From assembly GCF_001887595.1 (NCBI RefSeq), contig NZ_CP017480.1, forward strand, positions 4,244,001-4,308,000: a stretch of 64,000 bases of DNA, given 5' to 3'. The DNA comes from Luteibacter rhizovicinus DSM 16549. Lineage in GTDB: Bacteria > Pseudomonadota > Gammaproteobacteria > Xanthomonadales > Rhodanobacteraceae. The notes under the pieces were generated by a model. The model searched no databases. It was given only the letters and a program-made list of their open reading frames with translations, and was not told the origin of the DNA. Both the position numbers and the translations under genes were made by a program. Shown piece after piece: positions 25,194 to 33,766 of this stretch (the stretch's first letter is position 1; each line of letters starts with the position of its first letter).

Positions 25194-27449
25194 TTAAAAG
25201 TCATAAGTGACGTTGACGCCCACGGTGCGCGGCGGCACGTAGGAGGCTGCGAACGGGCTGCCTTGCGGGTCGATCGTCTCGGACGTAAGCGAGGTGATAC
25301 CTCGCTGGTTGGTGAGGTTCTTGACGTAGGCCTGCAGCGTCCACGCCCCGTAGTAGGAACCCGCATGCAGATTGATGCCGTGGTAGCTCGGCGCATTCAG
25401 GCGCGGGCCGGGAACCGGAAGGAAATCCGTCTTGCGTCCGCCGACGTAGTTGTAGGTAGCACCGGCAGAGCCCGACCAGCCTCCGCCGATGGGAAAGTCG
25501 TAATCCAGGCCTATCGTCGCGTTCCATTTCGGCACCCAGGGCAAACGGTCGCCGTCGTACCCGAACAATCCCGGCGGTGTATCCGCAGTCAACGCGGCGT
25601 CGGTATAGCTGGTATTCGCGGAAAGCACGAGCCCACGGGCGGGAGCGTATTTCCAGCTGGCCTCGACGCCCTGGCTTTTCGCCTTGCCACCGTTGCCGAG
25701 GAAGCTGAAACCACCAGCCGTCGAGGTCAACTGGATATGGCTCCAGTCGATGTAGAAGACATCGGCGTCCAGGGACATGCGCCGGTCGAGCATCGTCGCC
25801 TTGAAGCCCAACTCGTAGCTGGTCAGCTTGTCCGGCCCGAAGCTCACCGGCGCACCCAGGCCCGGCGGCACGCCCACGTTCGGGCCGCCAGGCCGGAAGC
25901 CCGAGGCAACGCGGATATAAGCCATGACATCGTCGTTGAACTTGAAGCTGGGATTGAACAGGAAGGTGGTGGGGGTGTCCTTGCTGCGGGTGGTGAAGCC
26001 GATGTCCCCTACCAGCAGACCGGAGCCGGTCTGGGTAAATGTCGTCTTGTCCTTGCTGTAGCGTCCGCCGACCAGGATGCTGAGCTGGGAAGTTACATGC
26101 CAGGTCAGATCCGCATAGCCGGCCCATTCCTTGAAGATGCCCGGACCTACGCTGATGGCACCCAGTGGTGGAAGGTCGAGCGGCGCGCCCGTCGTGGCAT
26201 CGAACCCATTCACCAGCTGCTGGTTGGTCGTGCTTTCGCGCGTATAGAACACGCCCACACGCCACTCCAGCGCCTGGTCTTCGGGCGATTGCAAGCGAAG
26301 GTCCTGGGTGAACTTGCCCAGGGTGATCGGATCGGTAATGGAATAGCCGCCGTTATCGAGTCCGAAAGCCGGGTTGAGGACCGGTCCGTAGGCCGCGGTG
26401 ACGTCCTGGTCCGTGTTGACCTTCTGCGTGCTGTAACTACTCGACGAGACCAGTTTCGCCCAGCCGAAGTCGGCATTGACCGATGCGTCGTACAGGCGGT
26501 ACTTGATCTTGAACAAGCCCGTGCCCGCCGCTCGGCTTTGCTTCTGGTAGCCATACAGTGGTTGCAGCGTTGCAGGATCGACATCCACGCCGGTGTTCGC
26601 CAGCCCATCGCTGTCGAGGTTCTGCGCCAGCGCCGACAGGCTCACCGAGAGCGTCTTCGTGGGTGTCCAGCGCACCTCCGCACGTCCGCCGCGGACCGTC
26701 GCCTCGTTGACGTCCGACTTGCCCGTCGCGACGTTATCGATGTACCCCGGATCCTTCCGGTCATAGGCATTGACCCGGAGTGCCAGCGTATCGGCGATCA
26801 GCGGCACGTTGAACATGGCGCGCTCGCTGAAGCCGCTGCCGCCGCCCTTCACGCTGCTGTATCCGGTCGACACATAGCCAAAAGCGCGCGTGGCATCCGG
26901 TGGCACGGTCACGAACTTGACCAGGCCACCGAGCGAGTTGGCGCCATAAAGTGTGCCCTGCGGGCCACGCAGCACTTCAATGCGCTCGAGATCGGCGGGA
27001 TCGAGATCCGGCGTGAGCAGACCGCCGCCGGCATATACCGTGCTCGATCCGTACGGCGCATCGTTGATATAGGTACTGACGGCGGAGTTGGCCTGCCCGC
27101 TACCAGAGGTGATGCCTCGCAGCACGAGCTGCGTCTGGCCTTCCGACGTCGATATGACATTGAGGCCGGGCACCTGCGTGGCGTAGTCCGCGAAACCGTT
27201 CGCGCCCGCACGTTTCAGGTCGTCGCCGGAGATCGCCGACACCGCCATCGGGACGTCCTGCAATTTTTCCGTGCGCTTGTTCGCGGTCACCACCACCGCT
27301 GGCAAATCCGCCGCCTGCTTGCGCGTCGCTTCCGGCGTCGGCTCCTGCGGCGCATCCGCACCAGGCGCGGCGCTGGTTGCGCCGATCAACGCGACAGCGA
27401 TGGCTGCGCAGACAGCACGGCGATTGTGCTGAAGATAGCGATGCCGCAT
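25194..27449 (-). CDS. TonB-dependent outer membrane receptor (peptide locus)
   Basis: 751 aa. A signal peptide is followed by a plug domain beginning at LPAVVVTANKRTEKLQDVPM, where the TonB-box-like segment lies, then a 22-strand-type barrel ending in the terminal Phe of VGVNVTYDF. It is the first gene of the minus-strand operon and would bring substrate across the outer membrane for the hydrolase, epimerase and POT transporter encoded behind it. Its start is preceded by a near-consensus promoter overlapped by an inverted repeat (27493-27526). The ligand is unknown; peptides are inferred from context. Confidence 0.88.
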   Translation of the reverse strand: MRHRYLQHNRRAVCAAIAVALIGATSAAPGADAPQEPTPEATRKQAADLPAVVVTANKRTEKLQDVPMAVSAISGDDLKRAGANGFADYATQVPGLNVISTSEGQTQLVLRGITSGSGQANSAVSTYINDAPYGSSTVYAGGGLLTPDLDPADLERIEVLRGPQGTLYGANSLGGLVKFVTVPPDATRAFGYVSTGYSSVKGGGSGFSERAMFNVPLIADTLALRVNAYDRKDPGYIDNVATGKSDVNEATVRGGRAEVRWTPTKTLSVSLSALAQNLDSDGLANTGVDVDPATLQPLYGYQKQSRAAGTGLFKIKYRLYDASVNADFGWAKLVSSSSYSTQKVNTDQDVTAAYGPVLNPAFGLDNGGYSITDPITLGKFTQDLRLQSPEDQALEWRVGVFYTRESTTNQQLVNGFDATTGAPLDLPPLGAISVGPGIFKEWAGYADLTWHVTSQLSILVGGRYSKDKTTFTQTGSGLLVGDIGFTTRSKDTPTTFLFNPSFKFNDDVMAYIRVASGFRPGGPNVGVPPGLGAPVSFGPDKLTSYELGFKATMLDRRMSLDADVFYIDWSHIQLTSTAGGFSFLGNGGKAKSQGVEASWKYAPARGLVLSANTSYTDAALTADTPPGLFGYDGDRLPWVPKWNATIGLDYDFPIGGGWSGSAGATYNYVGGRKTDFLPVPGPRLNAPSYHGINLHAGSYYGAWTLQAYVKNLTNQRGITSLTSETIDPQGSPFAASYVPPRTVGVNVTYDF

Positions 27450-27492
27450 GACGACTCCCCCGTGATAAGCGAATGGCTTGCCCCGGGATCCA

Positions 27493-27526
27493 TTGTTAGC
27501 CTGTTATCATTTACGTGTCAATGATA
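27493..27526 (-). promoter_or_regulatory. Promoter and operator of the peptide-locus operon
   Basis: On the minus strand a perfect -35 TTGACA (27521-27516) is followed after 17 bases by TAACAA (27498-27493), 44 bases upstream of the receptor start. A 7-base inverted repeat, TATCATT-N8-AATGATA (27505-27526), covers the -35 element and half the spacer, the position expected for a repressor. The RpiR protein of the operon is the obvious candidate binder (inferred). Confidence 0.65.
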
Positions 27527-27721
27527 TTTCAATATCTCTCTCGAACCTATGGGACCGCCGGTGTGCACCACACGGCGCCACGCGCGTTCCAGTTATTGAT
27601 GTTTAGCGCTTTGCACGCGCTTGCATCACATCCATGAAGCGGCCGTCACCCCATGCCGAGACCGGCACCACATGGAACCGGGAAAACTACAGGCTTCACT
27701 ATCTGCTATTCGGGGAGTCTC
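27527..27721. other. Intergenic region between receptor promoter and small helical gene
   Basis: About 195 bases with no convincing open frame. The AT-rich part next to 27530 belongs to the minus-strand promoter. The rest precedes the plus-strand gene at 27722, whose GGGGAG lies at about 27712. Nothing else is recognisable. Confidence 0.5.
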
Positions 27722-28027
27722 ATGTCCCTCAGCCCATCGTCGTCCATCATCATCGACCTGCTTCTTCTCGCCGACGCCGCAGTCGCCGGAGACAAGAAGG
27801 AAGTCGGGCGCCTCGCAAGGCGTATTCAGGGTGTCGCTGAGCGCAGCGGCTCACGCGTCATTGCGACGCGTGCGCGCACGGTAGAACTGTTGGCAGGTGA
27901 AGACCCTACCCCTGGCGAGTTGGCCGCAGCCGTCGATCGTCTGCTCTCCGAAGCGGAGCGCGAGATACACGATATCGGCATCTGGACCGATCAGTGCAAT
28001 GCAACCTCGGACAGGCGTTCCGCTTAG
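27722..28027 (+). CDS. Small helical hypothetical protein
   Basis: 101 aa, not recognised. It begins with a Ser-rich segment and a hydrophobic stretch (SIIIDLLLLADAAVAGD). Two amphipathic helices rich in Arg and Glu follow (KKEVGRLARRIQGVAER, LAAAVDRLLSEAEREIHD). The ATG at 27722 has GGGGAG 5-6 bases upstream, which supports it as a real gene and fixes the start. It is convergent with the AIM24-like gene, ending 11 bases before it. Probably cytoplasmic; no function can be proposed. Confidence 0.6.
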   Translation: MSLSPSSSIIIDLLLLADAAVAGDKKEVGRLARRIQGVAERSGSRVIATRARTVELLAGEDPTPGELAAAVDRLLSEAEREIHDIGIWTDQCNATSDRRSA

Positions 28028-28038
28028 CATCGGGTCGA

Positions 28039-28806
28039 TCAGTTGTCGTCGCGACTCATCAACGAGCCAACGATGCCGCCAAGCAGCGCACCGCCGACAC
28101 CGGCGCGACCGGCGCCCTCACGACCGGGCATGTATTCAGCGATCTGATGCGCGAGCCGCGAGATCGGCAGCGTCTGCAGCCATACCGTGCCCGGGCCGGT
28201 AAGCGCGGCGAGGAAGATACCGTCGCCACCGAACAAGGCATTCCTGATGCCGGGAACCGTAGTGATCGTGAAGCCGACCGACGCTTCGAAGGCACCGACG
28301 TGTCCGGGATGGACTCGCAGGGTTTCGCCCGGCTTGAGATCCTTGCGAATGAGTTCACCGGACAGTTCGAGCCATGCCGTGCCCGTGCCACCCACGCGTT
28401 GCAACATGAAGCCGCTGCCGCCGAAGATGCCTGCGCCGAGCGACTGCTGAAAGCCGACACCGATCGTGACCTGCGGCGTCGCGCACAGGAAACCGTGACG
28501 ATGCACCATGTACTCGTTACCGGGATTCAAGGTTACCGGCACGATGTGGCCCGGCACCTTGGTGGCGAAGGCGACTTCGCCAGCAAAGCGCGAGGCCCGG
28601 TACTCGGTCATGAACAGGGTGCCACCGCCGACCACGCGTTTGAACACACCGAGCAGTCCACCGCCGCCACCCATCTGGGTGTGCGTGGTCATCTGGATCG
28701 AGGCCGTCATCCAGGAGAGCTCGCCGCTCTCGGCGAACACGCTTTCGCCCGAATCGAGCTGTACTTCCAGCACCGGCATCACCGTGCCCTGGATACGAGT
28801 CTGCAT
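28039..28806 (-). CDS. AIM24/TIGR00266-family protein
   Basis: 255 aa. The N terminus MQTRIQGTVMPVLEVQLDSG, the run GGGGGLLGVFKRVVGGGTLF and the glycine-rich beta-repeat pattern mark the TIGR00266/AIM24 beta-prism family, which is widespread and of unknown biochemical role. It ends with a Gly/Ala/Arg-rich tail. The start at 28806 is chosen because the conserved domain begins there; an in-frame ATG at 28875 would add 23 unrelated residues. It appears monocistronic. Confidence 0.82.
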   Translation of the reverse strand: MQTRIQGTVMPVLEVQLDSGESVFAESGELSWMTASIQMTTHTQMGGGGGLLGVFKRVVGGGTLFMTEYRASRFAGEVAFATKVPGHIVPVTLNPGNEYMVHRHGFLCATPQVTIGVGFQQSLGAGIFGGSGFMLQRVGGTGTAWLELSGELIRKDLKPGETLRVHPGHVGAFEASVGFTITTVPGIRNALFGGDGIFLAALTGPGTVWLQTLPISRLAHQIAEYMPGREGAGRAGVGGALLGGIVGSLMSRDDN

Positions 28807-28905
28807 GTCGTGTTCTCTCAGCGGAATTCCCCGCCGGGAGTCTTGCGCAGCGGACGCGTCCATACAAGTGAGCATCCGCTAAGCAAGAACTTGCGACACG
28901 CCGTT

Positions 28906-29808
28906 CTAGTGCGACGTCTCGACCGCGTAATCCATTTGCTTCAGATCGGCGATCAAGCCCGGTCCCGTCGGGTGCCAACCGAGGACCTCGCGCGTCCAGG
29001 CGCTGGAGGCCGGCAGGTCCATGCCGATGAACATGGCCAACCAGCCGAAGTGTTCCTTCGCTTCCTCCGGCGACAGGGAAACCACCGGCAGCTGCAAACC
29101 GGCCCCCACGACCTCGGCGATATCGCGCGCGGCGATGCCTTCTTCGGCCACCGCGTGGTAACGCGCACCCGCCTTTCCTTTGTCGAGCGCCAGCTGATAA
29201 AGCTTCGCGACATCGAGCACATGGGCCGCCGGCCAGCGATTCCGGCCTTCACCAACAAAAGCCACCTTGCCCTTCGCTCGTGCGATGTCGATGTAGGGCG
29301 ATACCAGTCCCTGCCTCACCGGGTCGTGTACCTGCGGCAGCCGCACCACCGACACGTTCACTCCCGCGTCCAGCAGAACATTGCCGGCGATCTCGGACGC
29401 GGCGCGCGGGTTCGGGTTGTTCGCGTTGAAAACGTCTTCTTTGGCCATGCCGCTGTGATTCAGCGCACCCATACCGGTGCCGGATGTGATGATCAACGGG
29501 CGGCTGGACCCCTTCAGCACCGAACCCAGGGTCTCGATGACGCGCCGGTCCTTGTCGCAGTTGGCGACGAATTGGGAGAAGTCGTGATCGAAGGCCGTGT
29601 GGATCACGGCATCGGCTTTGGCCGCCCCGGCACGAATGCTTTCGAGGTCTTCCAGGGTGGCGTGGTGCGCCTCGGCACCGGCAGCGGACAGGGATTGTGC
29701 CCCGGCATCGGACCGGGTCATCCCGATCACGCGGTGCCCGGCGGCCAGCAGTTCGGGAACGACGCGGGAGCCGATAAAGCCGGTCGCACCAGTAAGAAAT
29801 ACGCGCAT
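28906..29808 (-). CDS. Atypical NAD(P)-binding SDR epimerase/reductase
   Basis: 300 aa. It has a Rossmann N terminus with VFLTGATGFIGSRVVPELL (TGxxGxxG) and the extended-SDR layout. The usual YxxxK catalytic pair is not seen: the expected place reads NPNPRAASEIAGN. It belongs to the atypical group of NAD-dependent epimerase-like proteins, some of which are oxidoreductases on unknown substrates. It lies alone between the AIM24-like and hydrolase genes. Confidence 0.8.
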   Translation of the reverse strand: MRVFLTGATGFIGSRVVPELLAAGHRVIGMTRSDAGAQSLSAAGAEAHHATLEDLESIRAGAAKADAVIHTAFDHDFSQFVANCDKDRRVIETLGSVLKGSSRPLIITSGTGMGALNHSGMAKEDVFNANNPNPRAASEIAGNVLLDAGVNVSVVRLPQVHDPVRQGLVSPYIDIARAKGKVAFVGEGRNRWPAAHVLDVAKLYQLALDKGKAGARYHAVAEEGIAARDIAEVVGAGLQLPVVSLSPEEAKEHFGWLAMFIGMDLPASSAWTREVLGWHPTGPGLIADLKQMDYAVETSH

Positions 29809-29899
29809 GAAGTCATCTCCGTTTGATCCGGAGGGCTTTATCGCGCGTCGGGACTCCGCCGATAAGTAGGGTCGTTATCAGGGTATGTGGACTAACAGG

Positions 29900-30976
29900 C
29901 TACGGGTGCGTCGATGGCACCGCGACGCTTGGCTTTTGTACCTGCGACAGAACATGCGTGATCCCGTCGATCACGACGTCGGGAGCGTCCATCTGGATAT
30001 AGTGCCCGGTGTCCGGAACGACCTGCGCCACACCTTGCGTCGAACGGGCGGCAACGCTGTCATGCAGACCGACCAGCATGTGATATTCGGCGTCTGCCTG
30101 CGCCTGCGACTGTCCCCGTCGGCGCGAGTCGGAACCGCGATACAGCACGAGAAGAGGCATAGCTCCATACGCCCCGGGCTTTGCGGCGAGCTGCGCGGTG
30201 CTCGCGTAGAAGGTGCTCTCCTGCTCCCACACCATCGCGCGCTGCGCGCCATAAGACTGCGACTGCCTGATGAGCTGCGCATTCAAACGCGGACCGAAGT
30301 TGGGATCGTATTCCGCAACGCACGACGCATAGATCGGCGTATCCGCGACGAGCTTTCCTGCGGCCGCAGCGACCACGCACTGCTCCGCTTCCCGGAAGTC
30401 TCGCTGGTTCGCTCGATCCCAATCCGCATGCGATCGCCCGTCAACCCGGTTATAACCCTCCGCCTGACCCTCGTTGGTGGCGTCGACCAGCACCATTCCC
30501 GCGACGTCGTCAGGATGCTCGGCGGCGTAAAGGCGGACGACCATGCCACCCATCGAGTGACCGACCAGCACCAGGGGCGGACGAATGCTCGCCCTGGCAA
30601 GCAGAGCGCGCAGATCATCGGCCGCCTGTTGAATGGTTCCGGGTTTTCTCGGTGGATCACTGAAGCCGAAGCCTGCCCGGTCATACGAGCACACGCGCGT
30701 CAGCCTGGCGATCGCCGGCTGTACGCGCGCCCAGGTGGTCAGCCCGTCGCCGTGCCCGGCTTCGAGTAGGACCGTTGGACTCCCTGAGCCGATGCAATAG
30801 AGGTTGAGCCGCCGGCCGGGCTCCACGACGACCTGTCTTGCGGGATGCAGGTAGACCGCATCGTCTGTTGCTGGCGACGCCGGTGCAGCGGCTGCCAAGG
30901 GCCCGGCGGCATTCACCGCCGCTATCGCGCCCATAGCAATTAACAATTGGATAACTTTTCTGGTGCGGCGCAACAT
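29900..30976 (-). CDS. Secreted alpha/beta hydrolase
   Basis: 358 aa. The signal-like N terminus (MLRRTRKVIQLLIAMGAIAA) is followed by an alpha/beta hydrolase with nucleophile elbow GHSMGG (Ser141) and probable catalytic His in PDTGHYIQ. It is a relative of the protein at 10647-11684 (compare SYDRAGFGFSD with SFDRSGFGSSE). The frame remains open 80 codons upstream, opposite the repeat-protein gene; the start at 30976 is chosen because it begins the signal peptide. Starts here and at 31005 are divergent and only 28 bases apart. Confidence 0.8.
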   Translation of the reverse strand: MLRRTRKVIQLLIAMGAIAAVNAAGPLAAAAPASPATDDAVYLHPARQVVVEPGRRLNLYCIGSGSPTVLLEAGHGDGLTTWARVQPAIARLTRVCSYDRAGFGFSDPPRKPGTIQQAADDLRALLARASIRPPLVLVGHSMGGMVVRLYAAEHPDDVAGMVLVDATNEGQAEGYNRVDGRSHADWDRANQRDFREAEQCVVAAAAGKLVADTPIYASCVAEYDPNFGPRLNAQLIRQSQSYGAQRAMVWEQESTFYASTAQLAAKPGAYGAMPLLVLYRGSDSRRRGQSQAQADAEYHMLVGLHDSVAARSTQGVAQVVPDTGHYIQMDAPDVVIDGITHVLSQVQKPSVAVPSTHP

Positions 30977-31004
30977 AGGAGGATCACTCTCAGACCAAAC
31001 CGCC

Positions 31005-31340
31005 ATGACCGCCCTCGCCTTCGCCCGTTCGCCGCTCCGCCTGCTTCCCCTTGCCCTGCTGGTCACCGGCGCGGGCGCCTGGGCCTCCCAAGACCACACC
31101 GCAGCGACCGTGGTCGCCTCGTCGGCGGCCGCATCGGTCGCCACGATCGCGCCGTATGGCGCCGTTGCCCACGACGCGGCGGCTTCCTCGGCCTCGGTGC
31201 TTCCGTACGGTGCCATGAGCCCGGCCGTCGCGACCGCATCGGCCTCGATCCTTCCGTACGGGGCGATCAGCCACGACGCGACGACGGCGTCGGTATCGAT
31301 CCCGCCCTACGGCGCGGTCAGCCCGCGCGTCGCCCCGTAA
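31005..31340 (+). CDS. Secreted protein of four 17-residue Pro-Tyr-Gly-Ala repeats
   Basis: 111 aa, not recognised. A signal peptide (MTALAFARSPLRLLPLALLV...) precedes an Ala/Ser-rich segment and four exact-period 17-residue repeats, each with PYGA (APYGAVAHDAA, LPYGAMSPAVA, LPYGAISHDAT, PPYGAVSPRVA). The residues after PYGA alternate between an HDA type and an SP type, giving a 34-residue super-repeat. AGGAGG lies at 30977, rather far (about 22 bases) from the ATG. It is convergent with a kinase gene whose end is 7 bases away. A cell-surface or secreted structural peptide is possible; no function is known. Confidence 0.6.
   Translation: MTALAFARSPLRLLPLALLVTGAGAWASQDHTAATVVASSAAASVATIAPYGAVAHDAAASSASVLPYGAMSPAVATASASILPYGAISHDATTASVSIPPYGAVSPRVAP
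31128..31340 (+). repeat. Degenerate 51-bp tandem repeat encoding PYGA units
   Basis: Four copies of a 51-base unit encode the 17-residue repeats. The CC-TA(T/C)-GG-GC core recurs at exact 51-base spacing while third positions vary. The reading frame and the PYGA core are conserved while synonymous sites drift, which points to selection on the protein rather than recent slippage. Confidence 0.75.
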
Positions 31341-31346
31341 AACCGC

Positions 31347-32069
31347 TTATTTCACGGTATAACCGCGCTCGGCCATGATCTTCGCCACGGCCGCCTCGGC
31401 ATCCTTGAACACCTGTTCGAGCGGCTGGTTGGCGTCGATGTCGACGATCGGAGCACCGGCATAGGTCAGGCGAGGCGTCACGGCGATCTTGCGGGCCAGG
31501 GCCTCCCGGCGATGATCCGGCTTGCGTGCGAAGGCGGTATCGACATCGACGTTGAGGCGCAGCACGAGGTCCGGACGGTGGCTCGCCATCCACTCGAACA
31601 CTGCCTTTTCGCGGCGAGCCAGGGCGAGCACGACCGGTGATCCACCCGAGGTCTCCGGAAACCCGGGGCCATCGTAGGCGCCCGGCACGGACACCTGCGG
31701 AAAACGGTCGGTTACCACGATGAGCCCCCGCTCACGCATGGCGAGCATCCGTTTGAAACGGAGCTTGCGTCGCAAGGTGAAGGCGGTAATGACCAGTGCC
31801 GGCAACAGCGTGGGTTGCTTATCTTCCTTGAGGCGACGGTTTACATCATCCGCCTTTCGGTTGATCACCCGGTCCAGGACGCCGCCGACCAGCGGCAACT
31901 GGCCGATGGCACGACCCACGTTTCCCGACTGCTTGCCCAGGTGCGCCCGGCCTGCCGGACCGTAACGGCCGATCCACTCGAGGATATGGTCACCGACGGT
32001 GGACTTGCCCGAGCCATCGCTACCGATTATCGCAATCAGCGGCGCCATTGCGCCGGATTCTGCCCGCAT
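31347..32069 (-). CDS. Thymidylate-kinase-like P-loop kinase, paralogue 1
   Basis: 240 aa. A Walker A motif, [11 protein letters not shown], sits near the N terminus. VVTDRFPQ (the DR-x-P of thymidylate-kinase-like proteins) and [16 protein letters not shown] (lid region) follow. It is homologous to the next two genes, which are divergent from it. Such TMK-like kinases without a known nucleotide role occur in surface-polymer loci. The start could be 32069 or 32048; both precede the P-loop closely. The intergenic 32070-32191 region is AT-rich and shared with paralogue 2. Confidence 0.78.
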   Translation of the reverse strand: MRAESGAMAPLIAIIGSDGSGKSTVGDHILEWIGRYGPAGRAHLGKQSGNVGRAIGQLPLVGGVLDRVINRKADDVNRRLKEDKQPTLLPALVITAFTLRRKLRFKRMLAMRERGLIVVTDRFPQVSVPGAYDGPGFPETSGGSPVVLALARREKAVFEWMASHRPDLVLRLNVDVDTAFARKPDHRREALARKIAVTPRLTYAGAPIVDIDANQPLEQVFKDAEAAVAKIMAERGYTVK

Positions 32070-32094
32070 TACCGTACCCGCGTTAATAAATGTG

Positions 32095-32170
32095 TCATTG
32101 AAATGATACCAGCGTGTAGCCACATTGAGACAATTCGTAGGCCGCATCTTCGCGTTTGTGAAGGCGAAGT
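32095..32170. promoter_or_regulatory. Divergent promoter region between kinase paralogues 1 and 2
   Basis: The region holds a small dyad, TCATT-GA-AATGA (32095-32106), and a CTTCGC-N10-GCGAAG hairpin (32149-32170) close to the plus-strand start at 32192. It is AT-rich relative to the flanking genes. Promoter boxes could not be assigned confidently. Confidence 0.4.
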
Positions 32171-32191
32171 TGCACTCAGGTAGACGCAAGT

Positions 32192-32980
32192 ATGAACAAT
32201 GTAATAAAATTGTTGCCATCAAGCACAAACCGGGGATCTGGTGTGCCTAGTCCATCCTTACTCCATGCCTCGCGCTCCCTGCCTGTCATCGCCCTCACCG
32301 GGAGCGATGGTTCGGGCAAGTCGACGCTGCAAGCGAATCTCGTCGCCCATCTGCGTGAGCACGGTCCGACCGAGGCGCTGTACCTGGGCCAATCATCGGG
32401 CCGCATCGGTGAATGGATTGCGACGCTGCCGATTATCGGCAAGTCCTTCAACCGTTACCTGCTAAGCAAGTCGGACAAGGTCCACGACCGCCCGTCCGCT
32501 CCTCCCGGCAACGTGACCGCCCTGGCTATCTATCTGCTTTCCCGTTGGCGCGCCCACAAGTTCGGTCGCATGCTGGCCATGGCCAGCCGTGGCGTCCTCG
32601 TGGTGACCGACCGCTACCCGCAGGCCGAGAAAGCCGGTTTCAGTTTCGACGGTCCCCAGCTGGCAAAGACCGAAGGCGGCAACTGGTGGGTCCGCCGCTT
32701 GCGTGCGAGCGAGCGCCGCCTTTACGAATGGATGGCGACCAGCGTTCCCTTGCTGGTGATCCGCCTCAACGTCGACGCGGAAACCGCGCACGCACGCAAG
32801 CCCGACCACAAACTGTCGTCGCTGCGCGAGAAGGCCGCAGGCTTTCCGCTGCTCCGCTTCAACGGCGCGTCCATTCTCGACCTCGATGCTCGTGATGAAG
32901 CGGCTTCGGTGCTGAAGGATTCGCTCAGCGCGATTCACGCGGCACTCAACGGAACGCCGGCCCAGGTGGCCGCCGCGTGA
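32192..32980 (+). CDS. Thymidylate-kinase-like P-loop kinase, paralogue 2
   Basis: 262 aa. Walker A ([12 protein letters not shown]) lies at about residues 35-46, [10 protein letters not shown] in the substrate region, and [17 protein letters not shown] in the lid. The first ~30 residues are extra compared with its paralogues and are encoded by unusually AT-rich DNA, so a downstream start is possible. Its TGA overlaps the GTG of paralogue 3 (GTGA at 32977-32980), implying coupling. The substrate is unknown; context with lipid genes suggests a lipid or head-group phosphorylation, which is speculative. Confidence 0.78.
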   Translation: MNNVIKLLPSSTNRGSGVPSPSLLHASRSLPVIALTGSDGSGKSTLQANLVAHLREHGPTEALYLGQSSGRIGEWIATLPIIGKSFNRYLLSKSDKVHDRPSAPPGNVTALAIYLLSRWRAHKFGRMLAMASRGVLVVTDRYPQAEKAGFSFDGPQLAKTEGGNWWVRRLRASERRLYEWMATSVPLLVIRLNVDAETAHARKPDHKLSSLREKAAGFPLLRFNGASILDLDARDEAASVLKDSLSAIHAALNGTPAQVAAA

Positions 32981-33708
32981 CGGCAGCTTCGATGAACACC
33001 GTCCATGGACTCATTGCGGTCGTCGGCTGCGACGGCACCGGCAAGTCGACGCTTACCCACGACCTGGTGAAGGTGCTGGGCCAGGACGGTTCCGCCGTGC
33101 GTCGCTATCTCGGCCTGGTGTCCGGCGAAACCGGCGACAAGATCAAGCGCCTGCCGCTGATCGGTCCTCGCCTGGAGAAGCGCCTCGCGGCCAAGGCCGC
33201 GCACGCGCAGGACATGAAGAACAAGTTGCCCAATGCCTTCGGTGCGCTGGTCATGTACGGCTTGTCGCTGTGGCGTGCCGCTCACCTGCGACGTGTGGTT
33301 CGCCTCGCCGAGAGTGGTGTGACGGTGATCACCGATCGCTATCCGCAGGCGGAAATCGCCGGTTTCCGCTATGACGGCCCGGGCCTGGGCATGGCGCGCA
33401 GCCACCACTGGCTGGTGCGCAAGCTGGCCGCGCGCGAGCAGGCGCTGTACGAGCGCATGGCACAGATTCGCCCCGCGCTGGTGATCAAGCTGGACATCGA
33501 CCTCGCCACCGCACAGGGCCGCAAGCCCGATCACGGCACGGCCGAATTGAACGACAAGATCGCAGTCATGAGGCGGCTCCGGTTCAACGGCGCACCCCTC
33601 TTCGATCTGGACACCCGCGTGCCCTACGCCGACGTATTGCAAAAGGCGCTGGGAGCCATCACTTCGCATACCTCGACGCTTCCCTTCGTTCACGACGCTG
33701 CCGCCTAG
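32977..33708 (+). CDS. Thymidylate-kinase-like P-loop kinase, paralogue 3
   Basis: 243 aa. Walker A is VVGCDGTGKSTLT (Cys in place of Ser), with DRYPQAEIAGFRYDGPG and the basic lid segment GRKPDHGTAE. The start is a GTG overlapping the previous stop; an ATG 15 bases on is the alternative. It is clearly a tandem duplicate of paralogue 2, with the order of motifs and spacing preserved. It lies 58 bases upstream of the LpxO-like gene on the same strand. Confidence 0.78.
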   Translation: MTAASMNTVHGLIAVVGCDGTGKSTLTHDLVKVLGQDGSAVRRYLGLVSGETGDKIKRLPLIGPRLEKRLAAKAAHAQDMKNKLPNAFGALVMYGLSLWRAAHLRRVVRLAESGVTVITDRYPQAEIAGFRYDGPGLGMARSHHWLVRKLAAREQALYERMAQIRPALVIKLDIDLATAQGRKPDHGTAELNDKIAVMRRLRFNGAPLFDLDTRVPYADVLQKALGAITSHTSTLPFVHDAAA

Positions 33709-33766
33709 CGCGCGTCGCGACGAGGTTTTGCCGACCAACGCCCACCTTTCAGATAACCGAACAGAC

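Noticed and set aside
30977..31216. Upstream extension of the alpha/beta hydrolase at 29900
   Set aside because: It lies opposite the PYGA repeat gene, its translation is the complement of that repeat, and the signal peptide starts at 30976.
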